Below, piece after piece: positions 4,915 to 13,637 of a stretch of DNA of 24,688 bases. Within the stretch, counting starts at the first letter, position 1; each line of letters opens with the position of its first letter. The position numbers and the translations under genes are program-made. The stretch is from an uncultured Clostridia bacterium (GTDB taxonomy: Bacteria > Bacillota > Clostridia > UBA1381). A model generated the notes under the pieces. It did no database searches and was not told where the DNA came from. It was given only the letters and a program-made list of their open reading frames with translations. The DNA lies in the NCBI GenBank assembly GCA_934489015.1, contig CAKSSN010000033.1, positions 1-24,688 of the forward strand, given 5' to 3'.

Positions 4915-5817
4915 ATGAAAAAACAATTTGTAAGACACAATGTACTCCCTGTAATCGCGGCTCTTATATGGGGCATGGCATTTGTGGCCCAAAGCAAGTG
5001 CAGCGACAAGATAAGTCCTATGACATTTACCGCTCTTCGCTCCATTGTTGCGTCATGCTTTCTCGCAGCTGTATATGCAATTTCGCGAAAAACCGAAAAA
5101 AAGGTGTACGGCAGCGCAAAGCCCGTTAATAAAAAAAACGCTGCCATAGGCGGAATACTCTGCGGTATATTCCTTTGCGCAGCAACAAACGTTCAGCAGC
5201 TCGGAATAATGTATACAACCGTTGCAAAGGCAGGCTTTATAACAACTCTTTACATAATGTTTGTTCCCATTTTCGGAATTTTTCTGAAGAAAAAATGTCC
5301 GCTCAATGTCTGGATAAGCGTTGCAATATCGGTAACCGGTCTTTATTTTCTGAGCATAACCGACGGCTTCACACTTGCAAAGGGCGATGCGATTGTTGTT
5401 TTGTGCGCGGTATTATTCGCGTTTCACATACTTGTAATAGACAAATTCACGCTTGAGGTTGACGGAATACTTCTGTCACTTATACAGTTTATCACCGTTT
5501 CGGTGATTTCCTCTATAGGCGCTGCTTTGTTTGAAACAATAGATTTTCGGGCAATTCTCTCATGTGTATGGCCGATTTTATATGTAGGTATTTTTTCGAG
5601 CGGCGTTGCATACACGCTTCAGATTATAGCGACAAAAGGCGCAAACCCGACTGTTTTATCGCTGCTTTTGAGCCTCGAATCCGTATTTGCCGCACTCGGC
5701 GGATATATCGTGCTCGGTCAGAAATTGACAGGCAGAGAAATTCTCGGCTGCTGCCTTATGTTTTCGGCAGCCGTTCTCGCACAGATTAATTTCGGAAAGG
5801 ACAAGCAGAAAAAATGA
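4915..5817 (+). CDS. EamA-family (DMT superfamily) transporter
   Basis: A 300-residue inner-membrane protein with about ten membrane spans arranged as two EamA repeats (about 8-150 and 160-294), the usual length for the family. Recognisable pieces are PVIAALIWGMAFVAQSK (12-28), the TNVQQLGIMYTTVAKAGFIT stretch (about 91-110), and in the second repeat ATKGANPTVLSLLLSLESVF (about 239-258). Members export or import amino acids, purines or other small metabolites; the substrate cannot be read from sequence. AAGGCGG precedes the ATG by nine bases. It overlaps the amidase gene by ATGA, so the two are probably co-translated, and it is divergent from queT with only 48 bases between the queT -35 box and its ATG. 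Confidence 0.9.
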   Translation: MKKQFVRHNVLPVIAALIWGMAFVAQSKCSDKISPMTFTALRSIVASCFLAAVYAISRKTEKKVYGSAKPVNKKNAAIGGILCGIFLCAATNVQQLGIMYTTVAKAGFITTLYIMFVPIFGIFLKKKCPLNVWISVAISVTGLYFLSITDGFTLAKGDAIVVLCAVLFAFHILVIDKFTLEVDGILLSLIQFITVSVISSIGAALFETIDFRAILSCVWPILYVGIFSSGVAYTLQIIATKGANPTVLSLLLSLESVFAALGGYIVLGQKLTGREILGCCLMFSAAVLAQINFGKDKQKK

Positions 5818-6683
5818 GAAGAACATTTATAATCGCGCTTATAGCTCTTATATGCGCAAATATTGCGGCGGCGGTTTTCCTGACAGACGGCCTTAGCAAA
5901 AAGAAGCTTGCCGAAAGCACACTTGCCGAAAAGAAGCAAGCGTATTCCGCCGCAAACGAAAGACTCAAATCCGAAAAAAACAAGCTTGACAGTATGCGCT
6001 CGGAAAAATCGCCGCGCATAAATGCGTTTGACTTGTCACAAAGCCGCGCAGGTATCGGCATGGCCGACGGAGTAAGCGTATGCATAGACGCAGGTCACGG
6101 CGTAACGGACAGAAAGGAAAAGGAGCCCGTAAGTCCGTCTTCAAGCGAAAAAAAGGCGGCTAACGTAAGCGGGGCCGCAGGAGAAGAGCCAATAAATCTT
6201 GAAATTTCAAAAAAGCTTAAGGCTATACTTGAACAAAACGGCATTTCGGTTGACATGACAAGAGAAGAAAACAAATGCGACAAAAGCAATATAGAGCGCG
6301 CCGAGCAGGCAAACGGCAGCGACTATTCAATAAGAATACACTGCGACGGAAGCGAAAGCTCCGAACAAAACGGTATTTCCGTGCTTGTTCCCGAAAAAAG
6401 CTATTTTAACGACGATAGCTTCACTCAAAAAAGCCGTACGCTCGGAGAAACCGTTCTCAAAACCGTTACCGCATCAACAGGCGCGAAAAACAACGGTATA
6501 TCGGTAAGAGGCGACCTCACCGGCTTTAACTGGTCTCGCGTTCCGTGCATACTTGTAGAATGCGGCTTTGTTTCAAACGACGCAGAATACGAAAAGCTTA
6601 AAAGCGATGAATATCAGCAAAAAATCGCTCAGGGAATTGCGGACGGATTTCTGGAGTTTATAAAAGCGCAAAATCAGCCCTGA
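5814..6683 (+). CDS. N-acetylmuramoyl-L-alanine amidase, membrane-anchored
   Basis: Zinc amidase (Amidase_3 family) that cuts the bond between muramic acid and the stem peptide of peptidoglycan outside the membrane. The 289-residue protein has an N-terminal membrane anchor (about 5-24), a charged coiled-coil-like linker (about 28-66) and the catalytic domain (about 86-284). Zinc ligands are probably H95 in CIDAGHG, E124 in GEEPINLE and H176 in IRIHCDG; the catalytic Glu is E249 in ILVECGF. A lysine- and serine-rich stretch (about 99-121) enlarges the first loop. It overlaps the EamA transporter stop by ATGA, with GGAAAGGA as ribosome binding site. No cell-wall-binding repeats are present. Confidence 0.93.
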   Translation: MRRTFIIALIALICANIAAAVFLTDGLSKKKLAESTLAEKKQAYSAANERLKSEKNKLDSMRSEKSPRINAFDLSQSRAGIGMADGVSVCIDAGHGVTDRKEKEPVSPSSSEKKAANVSGAAGEEPINLEISKKLKAILEQNGISVDMTREENKCDKSNIERAEQANGSDYSIRIHCDGSESSEQNGISVLVPEKSYFNDDSFTQKSRTLGETVLKTVTASTGAKNNGISVRGDLTGFNWSRVPCILVECGFVSNDAEYEKLKSDEYQQKIAQGIADGFLEFIKAQNQP

Positions 6684-6710
6684 AAGCAAAACATTTAAAA
6701 GGAGTAGAAT

Positions 6711-7406
6711 ATGTCACTATTTACAATATCCGACCTTCACCTGCCACTCGGCATAGACAAGCCTATGGACGTATTCGGCAAGGGCTGGGACAATTATGTA
6801 AACAGAATATATGAAAACTGGCAGAAAAACGTGGGCGATGACGATACGGTAGTTCTCGGTGGCGACTTTTCGTGGGCAACATACCTTGATCAGTCCTATA
6901 AGGATTTTGAATTTCTGCACAGCTTAAGCGGCAGAAAAATTCTGCTCAAGGGCAACCACGACTACTGGTGGACAACCATGAACAAGCTCGGCGAATTTAT
7001 CAAAAAAAGCGGCTTTGACAACATTTATTTTCTGCAAAACAACGTTTACACCTGCGGCGAAACAGCAATATGCGGAACACGCGGCTGGTCGCTTGACATC
7101 TCCGCACCCGACGACAAAAAAATATACGAACGCGAGCTTATAAGGCTGCGCCTGTCGCTCGAAAGTGCCGTTAAAACAGGCTGCGACGAAATATATGTAT
7201 TTACTCATTACCCCCCCGTTACAAATCAGCTGCAGCGCACACGCTTTCATGAAATTCTGACGCAGTTCGGCGTAAAAAAATGCATTTACGGTCATCTACA
7301 CGGCGCGTCACACAAATCGGCATTTGAAGGCGAAACGGACGGAGTTGAATATATTCTCGCATCGGCGGATTATCTGGAGTTTTCGCCGATACTGCTGAAA
7401 AAATAA
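6711..7406 (+). CDS. Metallophosphoesterase (calcineurin-like)
   Basis: A 231-residue cytoplasmic enzyme with every metal-binding motif of the calcineurin-like phosphoesterase fold: DLH (8-10), GGDFSW (50-55), GNHDYWW (81-87), THYPP (about 165-169) and YGHLHG (about 193-198). The two metal ions would hydrolyse a phosphomono- or diester. No signal peptide is seen. The substrate cannot be assigned; stand-alone small proteins like this are found across Clostridia. AAGGAG precedes the ATG by nine bases, 27 bases after the amidase, so the pair is probably one transcript. The open frames on the opposite strand are shadows. Confidence 0.92.
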   Translation: MSLFTISDLHLPLGIDKPMDVFGKGWDNYVNRIYENWQKNVGDDDTVVLGGDFSWATYLDQSYKDFEFLHSLSGRKILLKGNHDYWWTTMNKLGEFIKKSGFDNIYFLQNNVYTCGETAICGTRGWSLDISAPDDKKIYERELIRLRLSLESAVKTGCDEIYVFTHYPPVTNQLQRTRFHEILTQFGVKKCIYGHLHGASHKSAFEGETDGVEYILASADYLEFSPILLKK

Positions 7407-7407
7407 T

Positions 7408-7428
7408 CTGCGGCGAAAAGCACCGCAG
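7408..7428 (+). other. Small intercistronic hairpin
   Basis: CTGCGG (7408-7413) and CCGCAG (7423-7428) form a six-base-pair stem right after the phosphoesterase stop. No T-run follows, so it is not a standard terminator; it may mark the 3' end of the upstream cistron or protect it. Confidence 0.35.
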
Positions 7429-7448
7429 GCAAAAAGGAGCAAGGGAAA

Positions 7449-8501
7449 ATGAATAAAAATTCTTATCTTCACGACTTTCTTTCCAATCTGCCCGACTTTG
7501 TATTTGACTACATTGAAATATACTACAGCGGCGAAAGCATAAACACTCAAATAGGCTACTGCATAGATCTTAGAATATTTCTCGAATACCTTATCAAATT
7601 TAAATTCAAAGAAAAAAGCTCTCCCGAAGAGTTTACCTGCGCGGATATTGCTGCGGTTACGGCGGAGGATATTATACGCTTTAAAGCATATCTGCGCGAA
7701 TATCAGTCGGAGTATGTATCTCCCGACGGAAAGCTCATCCGCCGCACCAGAAAAAACTCAAATTACGGAATTAACAGAAAGCTCTCCTCTGTGCGCGGAC
7801 TGTTTTCATATCTTTACAAAACGGATAAAATTCCGCAGAATATTACCGACAAGGTGGATATGAACAAGCTTCACCAAAAAATAAAAAAGCCGCTGACAAC
7901 GCAGGAAACCGTGCGGCTTCTTGACGTTCTCTACAACGGAGAGAAAACCTTTACAGGCAGATATTTAACCGAATATCTGCGCACAAAGCAGCGCGATATT
8001 GCAATACTTGTGTCATATCTCGGTACGGGCGTGCGAGTGAGCGAACTTGTAAACCTCGACATAAAGGACGTATGCTTTGACACCTCTTCATTTATAGTAA
8101 CGCGAAAGGGCGGCGACGAGCAGGAAATATATATGCCTGTTCAGGTTGAAAACGAGCTCGGAGAATATCTGAAAATCCGCTGCGGCGAGGAAGCAAAGGA
8201 CAAGGACGCTCTGTTTATAAGCCGTCAGGGCAGGCGCATGACGGTATCGAGCGTTGAAAAAATGCTCAAAAAATACTGTCTTGCCGTCGGGATAACCGAC
8301 TCCGACAAAGCACGGCCGCATGCTCTGAGAAGGACATTTGCTTGCAGACTTCTCGAGGACGGAGTTGACATAAAAATGGTTGCGGAGCTTATGGGGCATA
8401 AAAATATAGAAGTAACACACAAATTCTACGCGCAGTACAATTCTGCCGCAAAGCGCGAAATAATGCGGTCAATTGACGTTACGGGAGATATTAAAAATTA
8501 A
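7449..8501 (+). CDS. Tyrosine recombinase (XerC/XerD-like)
   Basis: Site-specific recombinase with an N-terminal SAM-like core-binding domain (about 14-135) and a C-terminal catalytic domain (about 148-340). The full catalytic set is visible: R196 in GTGVRVSEL, K220 in TRKGG, H291 and R294 in HALRRTFA, H317 in MGHKN, and Y327 in THKFYAQ. At 350 residues it is longer than classical XerC/D (about 300), with extra residues near 86-105 and 162-181. AAAGGAGCAAGG precedes the ATG. It ends a co-directional housekeeping-like run, and no phage or integron genes or att-like repeats flank it, so a chromosomal Xer-type role fits better than an integrase of a mobile element. That is inference. Confidence 0.9.
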   Translation: MNKNSYLHDFLSNLPDFVFDYIEIYYSGESINTQIGYCIDLRIFLEYLIKFKFKEKSSPEEFTCADIAAVTAEDIIRFKAYLREYQSEYVSPDGKLIRRTRKNSNYGINRKLSSVRGLFSYLYKTDKIPQNITDKVDMNKLHQKIKKPLTTQETVRLLDVLYNGEKTFTGRYLTEYLRTKQRDIAILVSYLGTGVRVSELVNLDIKDVCFDTSSFIVTRKGGDEQEIYMPVQVENELGEYLKIRCGEEAKDKDALFISRQGRRMTVSSVEKMLKKYCLAVGITDSDKARPHALRRTFACRLLEDGVDIKMVAELMGHKNIEVTHKFYAQYNSAAKREIMRSIDVTGDIKN

Positions 8502-8516
8502 ATTTTTGTGTATATT

Positions 8517-8538
8517 GTAAACACTGTGTTTATTTTTT
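8517..8538 (+). terminator. Terminator after the tyrosine recombinase
   Basis: TAAAC (8518-8522) pairs with GTTTA (8528-8532) around a five-base loop, followed by TTTTTT. It lies 16 bases after the stop codon. The stem is short, so termination may be partial. Confidence 0.55.
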
Positions 8539-8584
8539 GTTAATTTTTCGTAAAATTCGACAAGCGTTTTTATTTAAAAAATAC

Positions 8585-8613
8585 TTGAAATTTTTGAAGT
8601 TTTAAGTTATAAT
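8585..8613 (+). promoter_or_regulatory. Promoter of the BMP lipoprotein operon
   Basis: TTGAAA (8585-8590), 17 bases, TATAAT (8608-8613). The short leader then carries two small hairpins, TAGGAT-AAAA-ATCCTA (8621-8636) and GCTTT-CTG-AAAGC (8642-8654), just before the AAGGAGG of the lipoprotein gene. They may protect the 5' end of the message. Confidence 0.85.
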
Positions 8614-8677
8614 TTATATATAGGATAAAAATCCTAAGAATGCTTTCTGAAAGCAAAATTTAAGGAGGAAAAAAAGC

Positions 8678-9832
8678 ATGAAGAAAATCATGACATTCGT
8701 ACTTGCTTTGGCTATGGGTATCACCATGACAGCTTGCAGCAGTACAAAACCGGCGGAGGACGCTGACAAGGCTGAGGATAAGGCATCGGCTTCTGCAATG
8801 CAGATTTCAAAGGACGATATTAAGGTAGGCGTTATTCACATCGGCGATCCGGCCGCAGGCTCAGGCTATTCATATGCTCATGATCAGGGTATTGTGGCAA
8901 TGCAGGAGGAGCTCGGTCTTTCGGACGATCAGATCGTAAGAAAGAACAACATTGCCGACTCTGACCCGACAGCTACACAAAAAGCAATTGAAGAATGTAT
9001 CGAAAACGGCTGTAACGTTATCTTCGGTACAAGCTGGGGCTACATGGACACAATGGAGGCTCTCGCAAAAGAATATCCGGATGTTATTTTCTCACATGGT
9101 ACAGGATATAAAAACAACGGCAAGAACATGAACAACTACTTCGGCAGGATTTATCAGGCAAGATACCTTTCGGGTATAGTTGCCGGGATGAAAACACAGT
9201 CAAACCTCATCGGCTATGTTGCCGCTATGGGTATAGACAACGCTGAGGTAACGGGCGGAATTGACGCATTTGCAATGGGTGTTGCTTCCGTAAACGAAAA
9301 CGCAAAGGTATATGTAAAGGTTACAAACAGCTGGTATGATCCGCAGGAGGAAACAAACTGCGCTAAGGCTCTTATAGCAGAGGGCTGCGACGTTATAGCT
9401 CAGCACTGTGATACACCTAATCCGCAGACTGCTGCAGAGCAGGCAGGCGTTTGGGGCGTAGGCTACAACTCCGATATGCAAAAGGACGCTCCGAAAGCAA
9501 CTCTTACATCAACAATCTGGAATTGGGGCGCTTACTATACATCGGCTGTTAAGTCTATAATCGACGGAACATGGACATGCGAAAATTACTACGGAGGCAT
9601 GAAAGAGGGTCTTGTTGACATCGCACCGCTTAACAAAGAGCTTTGCACAGACGAAATGCAGAAGGCTGTTGACGATGCAAGAGCAAAAATTCTTGACGGC
9701 AGCTTCAATGTGTTCGACGGCGTTATTGAAACAAACGACGGCAAGACAGTAGGCGAAGAGGGCTCAACTCTCAGCGACGCTGATATTACGGGAAAAATCA
9801 ACTGGTACTACAAGAATGTAGAAGTTAAATAA
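8678..9832 (+). CDS. BMP-family nucleoside-binding lipoprotein
   Basis: Surface lipoprotein (Bmp/Med family) that binds the substrate for the ABC importer encoded downstream. The 384-residue precursor has a lipoprotein signal peptide ending MTAC, with Cys20 as the likely lipidation site. An Ala/Asp/Lys-rich linker follows (about 21-42), then a periplasmic-binding-like fold starting IKVGVIHIGDPAAGSGYSYA (48-67). Other family-like stretches are IFGTSWGYMD and YFGRIYQARYLSGIVAGM. Characterised relatives bind purine or other nucleosides; the exact ligand is not readable here. AAGGAGG lies nine bases before the ATG. It is the first gene of a four-gene operon, and a strong stem-loop after it may raise its level over the transporter subunits. 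Confidence 0.92.
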   Translation: MKKIMTFVLALAMGITMTACSSTKPAEDADKAEDKASASAMQISKDDIKVGVIHIGDPAAGSGYSYAHDQGIVAMQEELGLSDDQIVRKNNIADSDPTATQKAIEECIENGCNVIFGTSWGYMDTMEALAKEYPDVIFSHGTGYKNNGKNMNNYFGRIYQARYLSGIVAGMKTQSNLIGYVAAMGIDNAEVTGGIDAFAMGVASVNENAKVYVKVTNSWYDPQEETNCAKALIAEGCDVIAQHCDTPNPQTAAEQAGVWGVGYNSDMQKDAPKATLTSTIWNWGAYYTSAVKSIIDGTWTCENYYGGMKEGLVDIAPLNKELCTDEMQKAVDDARAKILDGSFNVFDGVIETNDGKTVGEEGSTLSDADITGKINWYYKNVEVK

Positions 9833-9849
9833 TTTTTCTTATGATTTTA

Positions 9850-9882
9850 AAGCGGCACTTCATAAGCTGTGAAGTGCCGCTT
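9850..9882 (+). terminator. Strong intercistronic stem-loop after the BMP gene
   Basis: A perfect 13-base-pair GC-rich stem (9850-9862 with 9870-9882, loop of seven) sits between the lipoprotein and ATPase genes. Only ATCTGATTTTATC follows, so it is probably a leaky terminator or an RNase barrier, giving more binding protein than transporter, as is common in ABC importer operons. Confidence 0.6.
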
Positions 9883-9915
9883 ATCTGATTTTATCACAAA
9901 AGGAGGACTCGAAAA

Positions 9916-11427
9916 ATGCCAGCAGCTATACCGGCAATTGAATGTCGCGGACTTAAAAAAGTTTTCGGCAGCGTAATTGCAAACAATCACGTAGGGCTTA
10001 CGGTAAATTACGGCGAAATACTCGCAATACTCGGAGAAAACGGCTCAGGTAAAACAACGCTTATGAATATGCTATCAGGCATATACAAGCAGGACGAGGG
10101 CGAAATTCTCATAAACGGAGAGCTTGCCGCAATAAATTCGCCTGCCGACTCGCAGAGTCTTGGCATAGGCATGATACATCAGCATTTTAAGCTCATTGAC
10201 GTATTCAACGCATTTGAAAACATCATAATGGGTACAAAGGAAAAGGGCAATCAGCAGACTAAGGACAAAATCAAAAAAATGTGTGATGAATACGGCCTGC
10301 AAATAGACCTTGACAAAAAGGTTTACGATATGTCGGTAAGCGAAAAGCAAAATGTCGAAATCGTAAAAATCATTTTCAAGGGCGCAAAAATTCTTATTCT
10401 TGACGAGCCGACCGCCGTTCTCACTCCGCAGGAAACCTCCGTACTTTTTAAAATTCTCGGAAAAATGCGCAGTCGCGGAGCGGCAATAATAATCATTACC
10501 CACAAGCTCAACGAGGTAATGGAAATCAGCGACAGAGTTACAATTCTGAGAAAGGGCGAAAGTGTTTCAAGCTGTAAAACGAGTGAGGTAAACGAAAAGG
10601 AGCTTACAGAGCTTATGGTAGGCCGCCCGATTTCTCTTGAAATAGAAAGACCGGAGGTGCAAAACGCCGCCGAGCTTTTAAGAGTTGTAAACCTTACGGT
10701 AAAAAGCGCCGACGGCTCAACAGCACTCGATGATATAGAATTTACAATCAGAAGCGGCGAAATTCTCGGCGTTGCCGGAGTTGCCGGAAGCGGTCAGAAG
10801 GAGCTTTGCGAAGCAATTGTAGGCCTCACACCCGTTGAAGCCGGAGCAATTTTATATAAGAAAGAAAATCTTATCGGCAAAAAGCCTAAGGATATAATAA
10901 ATCTCGGAATACAGATGAGTTTTGTTCCTGAGGACAGGCTCGGAATGGGACTTGTCGCTTCAATGAGCGTTGCGGATAATGTTATTTTAAAAAGCTATGA
11001 CAAATACTCCAAAGGACCGTTTATAAACAAAGCGCCTGCAAGAGAGCTATCAAAGGATCTTGTGGAAAGGCTCGATATAAGCACTCCGTCAATTGATACA
11101 CCCGTAAGGCTTTTGTCGGGAGGAAATATTCAGAAGGTGCTTCTGGGAAGAGAAATAGCCTCCGCTCCGAATTTGCTTATAACGGCTTATGCGGTAAGAG
11201 GACTTGATATAAATTCTTCATTTACGATATACGATCTTTTAAATGAACAAAAGAAAAAGGGCGTTGCGGTGCTGTTTATAGGAGAGGACCTCGACGTGCT
11301 GACCAGCCTGTGCGACAGAATTATGATTTTGTGTCATGGGAAAATAACCGGAATTGTTGACGCGAAAAGCGTTACAAAACAGGATATAGGACTGATGATG
11401 ACGGGAGGCGAATATAAGTTTGATTAA
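9916..11427 (+). CDS. Nucleoside-type ABC importer ATPase (twin ABC domains)
   Basis: Cytoplasmic ATPase of a carbohydrate/nucleoside-uptake-type ABC importer, 503 residues with two ABC domains. Domain 1 (about 6-240) has Walker A GENGSGKTT (about 41-49), a Q-loop in HQHFK, a signature-like MSVSEKQNVE and Walker B ILILDEPTAVLTPQE. Domain 2 (about 255-500) has a degenerate P-loop GVAGSGQKE, a canonical LSGGNIQK and a Walker B region reading LLITAYAVRGLD. Relatives usually have A-x-P-T-R-G-L-D there, so the loss of P-T is unusual. AAAGGAGG precedes the ATG. The order lipoprotein, ATPase, permease, permease matches nucleoside importers such as B. subtilis NupNOPQ. Confidence 0.93.
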   Translation: MPAAIPAIECRGLKKVFGSVIANNHVGLTVNYGEILAILGENGSGKTTLMNMLSGIYKQDEGEILINGELAAINSPADSQSLGIGMIHQHFKLIDVFNAFENIIMGTKEKGNQQTKDKIKKMCDEYGLQIDLDKKVYDMSVSEKQNVEIVKIIFKGAKILILDEPTAVLTPQETSVLFKILGKMRSRGAAIIIITHKLNEVMEISDRVTILRKGESVSSCKTSEVNEKELTELMVGRPISLEIERPEVQNAAELLRVVNLTVKSADGSTALDDIEFTIRSGEILGVAGVAGSGQKELCEAIVGLTPVEAGAILYKKENLIGKKPKDIINLGIQMSFVPEDRLGMGLVASMSVADNVILKSYDKYSKGPFINKAPARELSKDLVERLDISTPSIDTPVRLLSGGNIQKVLLGREIASAPNLLITAYAVRGLDINSSFTIYDLLNEQKKKGVAVLFIGEDLDVLTSLCDRIMILCHGKITGIVDAKSVTKQDIGLMMTGGEYKFD

Positions 11428-11561
11428 AATTGCCCATTGCACTGCCTTTCGTTCGGGGCGGTACCAAAGTACAGCACCGCTCACTTCAAGACAGCACACT
11501 GAACAATTTTCTTTCAAACTTAGTTTTGTGCCTTTGCGGCACGGAAAGGAATGGTCATAAA
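11428..11561 (+). other. 134-base structured spacer inside the ABC operon
   Basis: Between the ATPase stop and the first permease start lie 134 bases in an otherwise tightly packed operon. They hold GTAC-CAAA-GTAC nested in GCGGT/ACCGC (about 11459-11486) and GTGCC/GGCAC (about 11528-11542) stems. Short related pieces, CCATT..CCTTTC and GAAAGGAATGG, occur in opposite orientation near the ends. The upstream reading frame of the permease happens to stay open through it, but its translation resembles no permease N-terminus. I see no known riboswitch here. Confidence 0.4.
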
Positions 11562-12632
11562 ATGAATAAAATACATATAACAAAGCGTAAGGAGCTTACA
11601 GGCAAAAAAATTGCTCTTTTGCGTTTGCTTTCCGTTTTTGCGGCAATAATCGTCGGCGGAATATTTATAGCATGTCTGGGCAAAAATCCGCTTTCCGTAT
11701 ACGCGCGCCTTTTGAGCGGAGCGTTCAGAAGCAAAATAGCCTTTCGCTCCACCATAAAAATAATGATACCGCTTTTAATATCCGCGCTCGGCGTAACGCT
11801 TGCCTTCAGAATGAAATTCTGGAACATAGGCGCCGAAGGGCAGATTATATTCGGCGGAATATTCGCGTCATACTTTGCGCTGTTTCACTCGCAGCTTCCC
11901 CACGCGCTGCTGATGATTATAATGTTTCTTGCCGGAATAATCGGCGGAGGACTCTGGGGACTTATCCCGGCAGTGTTCAAAGCAAAATACAATACAAACG
12001 AAACGCTCTTTACTCTTATGCTGAACTATATCGCGCTGTATGTTATCGTATTTCTGCGCGACGGCCCGTGGGCAGACCCCGAATCGGGCGGATTTCCGAA
12101 AATAGCGCGCTTTGCGGATAACGCACAAATGGGAAGTATACTCGGCGTTCAGTCGGGCTGGGTTATTGCGCTGGTGCTCGTCATTCTGGTTTTCGTATAC
12201 CTTAAATTCACAAAGCAGGGCTATGAAATAGACGTTGTCGGAGAAAGCGCAAACACGGCGCTTTACGCCGGAATGGACGTAAGAAAAATAACTCTCAGGA
12301 CAATGTTTTTAAGCGGCGGAATATGCGGCATTGCCGGAATGGTTCAGGTATCGGGCGCAGATATGACGCTTGCGACCGCAGTTGCCGGAGGCGTCGGCTT
12401 CACGGCAATAATAGTTTCATGGCTTGCAAACTTAAACGCGTTCGGAATACTTCTTGTATCGTTTCTGTTCTCGGTGCTTGAAAAAGGCTCCGGAGTTATC
12501 GAATCGGATTTTGGAATATCGACATACTGCGCGTCGGTTTTACAGGGGATAATTCTCTTTACGGTACTTGCCGGAGAATTTTTCATCAGATACAAATTTA
12601 TGATAAGCAAGGAAGGCGGTAGAGTAAAATGA
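11562..12632 (+). CDS. Nucleoside ABC importer permease 1
   Basis: Integral membrane subunit of the BPD_transp_2 type (RbsC/NupP-like), 356 residues with about nine to ten membrane spans, the usual length for the first permease of BMP-linked importers. Diagnostic stretches are LGVTLAFRMKFWNIGAEGQI (about 76-95), KYNTNETLFTLMLNYIALY and, near the end, GGVGFTAIIVSWLANLNAFG. I start it at 11562 (MNKIHITKRKEL). The frame is open back to 11430, but that extension is non-hydrophobic, Cys/His-containing and unlike the family, and an AAAGGA lies 11 bases before 11562. Its stop overlaps the next permease start by ATGA. Confidence 0.92.
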   Translation: MNKIHITKRKELTGKKIALLRLLSVFAAIIVGGIFIACLGKNPLSVYARLLSGAFRSKIAFRSTIKIMIPLLISALGVTLAFRMKFWNIGAEGQIIFGGIFASYFALFHSQLPHALLMIIMFLAGIIGGGLWGLIPAVFKAKYNTNETLFTLMLNYIALYVIVFLRDGPWADPESGGFPKIARFADNAQMGSILGVQSGWVIALVLVILVFVYLKFTKQGYEIDVVGESANTALYAGMDVRKITLRTMFLSGGICGIAGMVQVSGADMTLATAVAGGVGFTAIIVSWLANLNAFGILLVSFLFSVLEKGSGVIESDFGISTYCASVLQGIILFTVLAGEFFIRYKFMISKEGGRVK

Positions 12633-13582
12633 CAAAATTTTTAAGCTTTCTCGTTGCCGCTGTTTTTGCCGGAACACCTATTTTGTACGGCACGCTCGGC
12701 GAAATAATAAACGAAAAATCGGGGCATTTAAATCTCGGTGTTGAAGGAATGATGGCAATAGGCGCGTGCGCCGGCTTCATGGCAGGCTATGCAAGCGATA
12801 ACATTTATCTTGCGCTTGCAGCCGCATTTTTATCCGGAGTGCTCGCGGCGCTCATATACGCGGTGCTGACGGTAACGTTTATGGCAAACCAAAACGTAAC
12901 CGGACTTACCCTTACAATTTTCGGCAGCGGAATTTCAAACTTTTTCGGAGAAATGATGCTCAAAGCCTCCCCCACCGGCAGCTTAAAGCTCCCCGAAAAA
13001 ATCCTTTCCGCAACAAGCAATATAAATATTCCGTATCTTTCGGATATAAAATACATCGGAATGCTGTTTTTCAGATATAATCCGCTTGTGTACTTCGGAA
13101 TATTTCTTGCGATTGCGCTGGTTATTTATCTGTATCACACAAAAACAGGACTTAATCTGCGCGCCATAGGCGAAAACCCGGCAGCAGCGGACGCAGCCGG
13201 AATAAACGTTATAAAATACAAATACATAAATCTTCTTCTCGGCGGAGGAATATGCGGCATAGGCGGACTTTACTGCTCTATGGTAACCTGCGGTGGTGTA
13301 TGGATGAGCGACAGCGTAAACGGTCTTGGCTGGATTGCGGTTGCGCTCGTTATATTCGCGTCATGGCATTCGGGAAAGGCGATTTTCGGCGCATTTATTT
13401 TCGGCGCGTTCAGCGTTCTTAAATATTACGTTCCGAAAACGATTGCAATTCCGAACGCATTTTACAATATGCTTCCGTTTTTGCTTACGGTAATAGTTCT
13501 TATTCTTTCGTCTGTTAAGCAGTCAAAGGATAAAATGCAGCCGGCAAGCTGCGGTCTGAACTATTTCAGAGAGGAAAGATAG
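12629..13582 (+). CDS. Nucleoside ABC importer permease 2
   Basis: Second BPD_transp_2 permease (NupQ-like), 317 residues with about eight to nine membrane spans. It begins with the family's ATPILYGTLGEIINEKSGHLNLGVEG-type region (here from about residue 14; GHLNLGVEGMMAIG at 33-46). TGLNLRAIGENPAAADAAG (about 174-192) and GLGWIAVALVIFASWHSGKA (about 232-251) are also typical of the second permease in BMP systems. It forms a heterodimeric channel with permease 1 (translationally coupled by ATGA) and the twin ATPase. It is the last gene of the operon; the 200 bases to glnN hold the glnN promoter and leader. Confidence 0.93.
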   Translation: MTKFLSFLVAAVFAGTPILYGTLGEIINEKSGHLNLGVEGMMAIGACAGFMAGYASDNIYLALAAAFLSGVLAALIYAVLTVTFMANQNVTGLTLTIFGSGISNFFGEMMLKASPTGSLKLPEKILSATSNINIPYLSDIKYIGMLFFRYNPLVYFGIFLAIALVIYLYHTKTGLNLRAIGENPAAADAAGINVIKYKYINLLLGGGICGIGGLYCSMVTCGGVWMSDSVNGLGWIAVALVIFASWHSGKAIFGAFIFGAFSVLKYYVPKTIAIPNAFYNMLPFLLTVIVLILSSVKQSKDKMQPASCGLNYFREER

Positions 13583-13637
13583 TCAAATTGCATAATAATT
13601 TTTTTAAAAAAGCGAATAAATAGTTGCAGTTTTGGTA

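Noticed and set aside
7449..8501. Tyrosine recombinase as the integrase of a genomic island.
   Set aside because: No tRNA target, att-like repeats or phage and conjugation genes are nearby, and it sits in a housekeeping-like gene run.
10075..10503. A 142-codon minus-strand frame opposite the ABC ATPase.
   Set aside because: It is a mirror of the codon pattern of a confidently identified gene.
11430..11561. N-terminal extension of permease 1 by 44 residues.
   Set aside because: The extension has no hydrophobic or family-like sequence; the region looks like non-coding structured spacer, and the start at 11562 fits the family.
13586..13625. TTTTTTTAAAAAA run after the permease 2 gene considered as a terminator.
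   Set aside because: No GC-containing stem precedes the T-run; the real hairpin is at 13706-13743.
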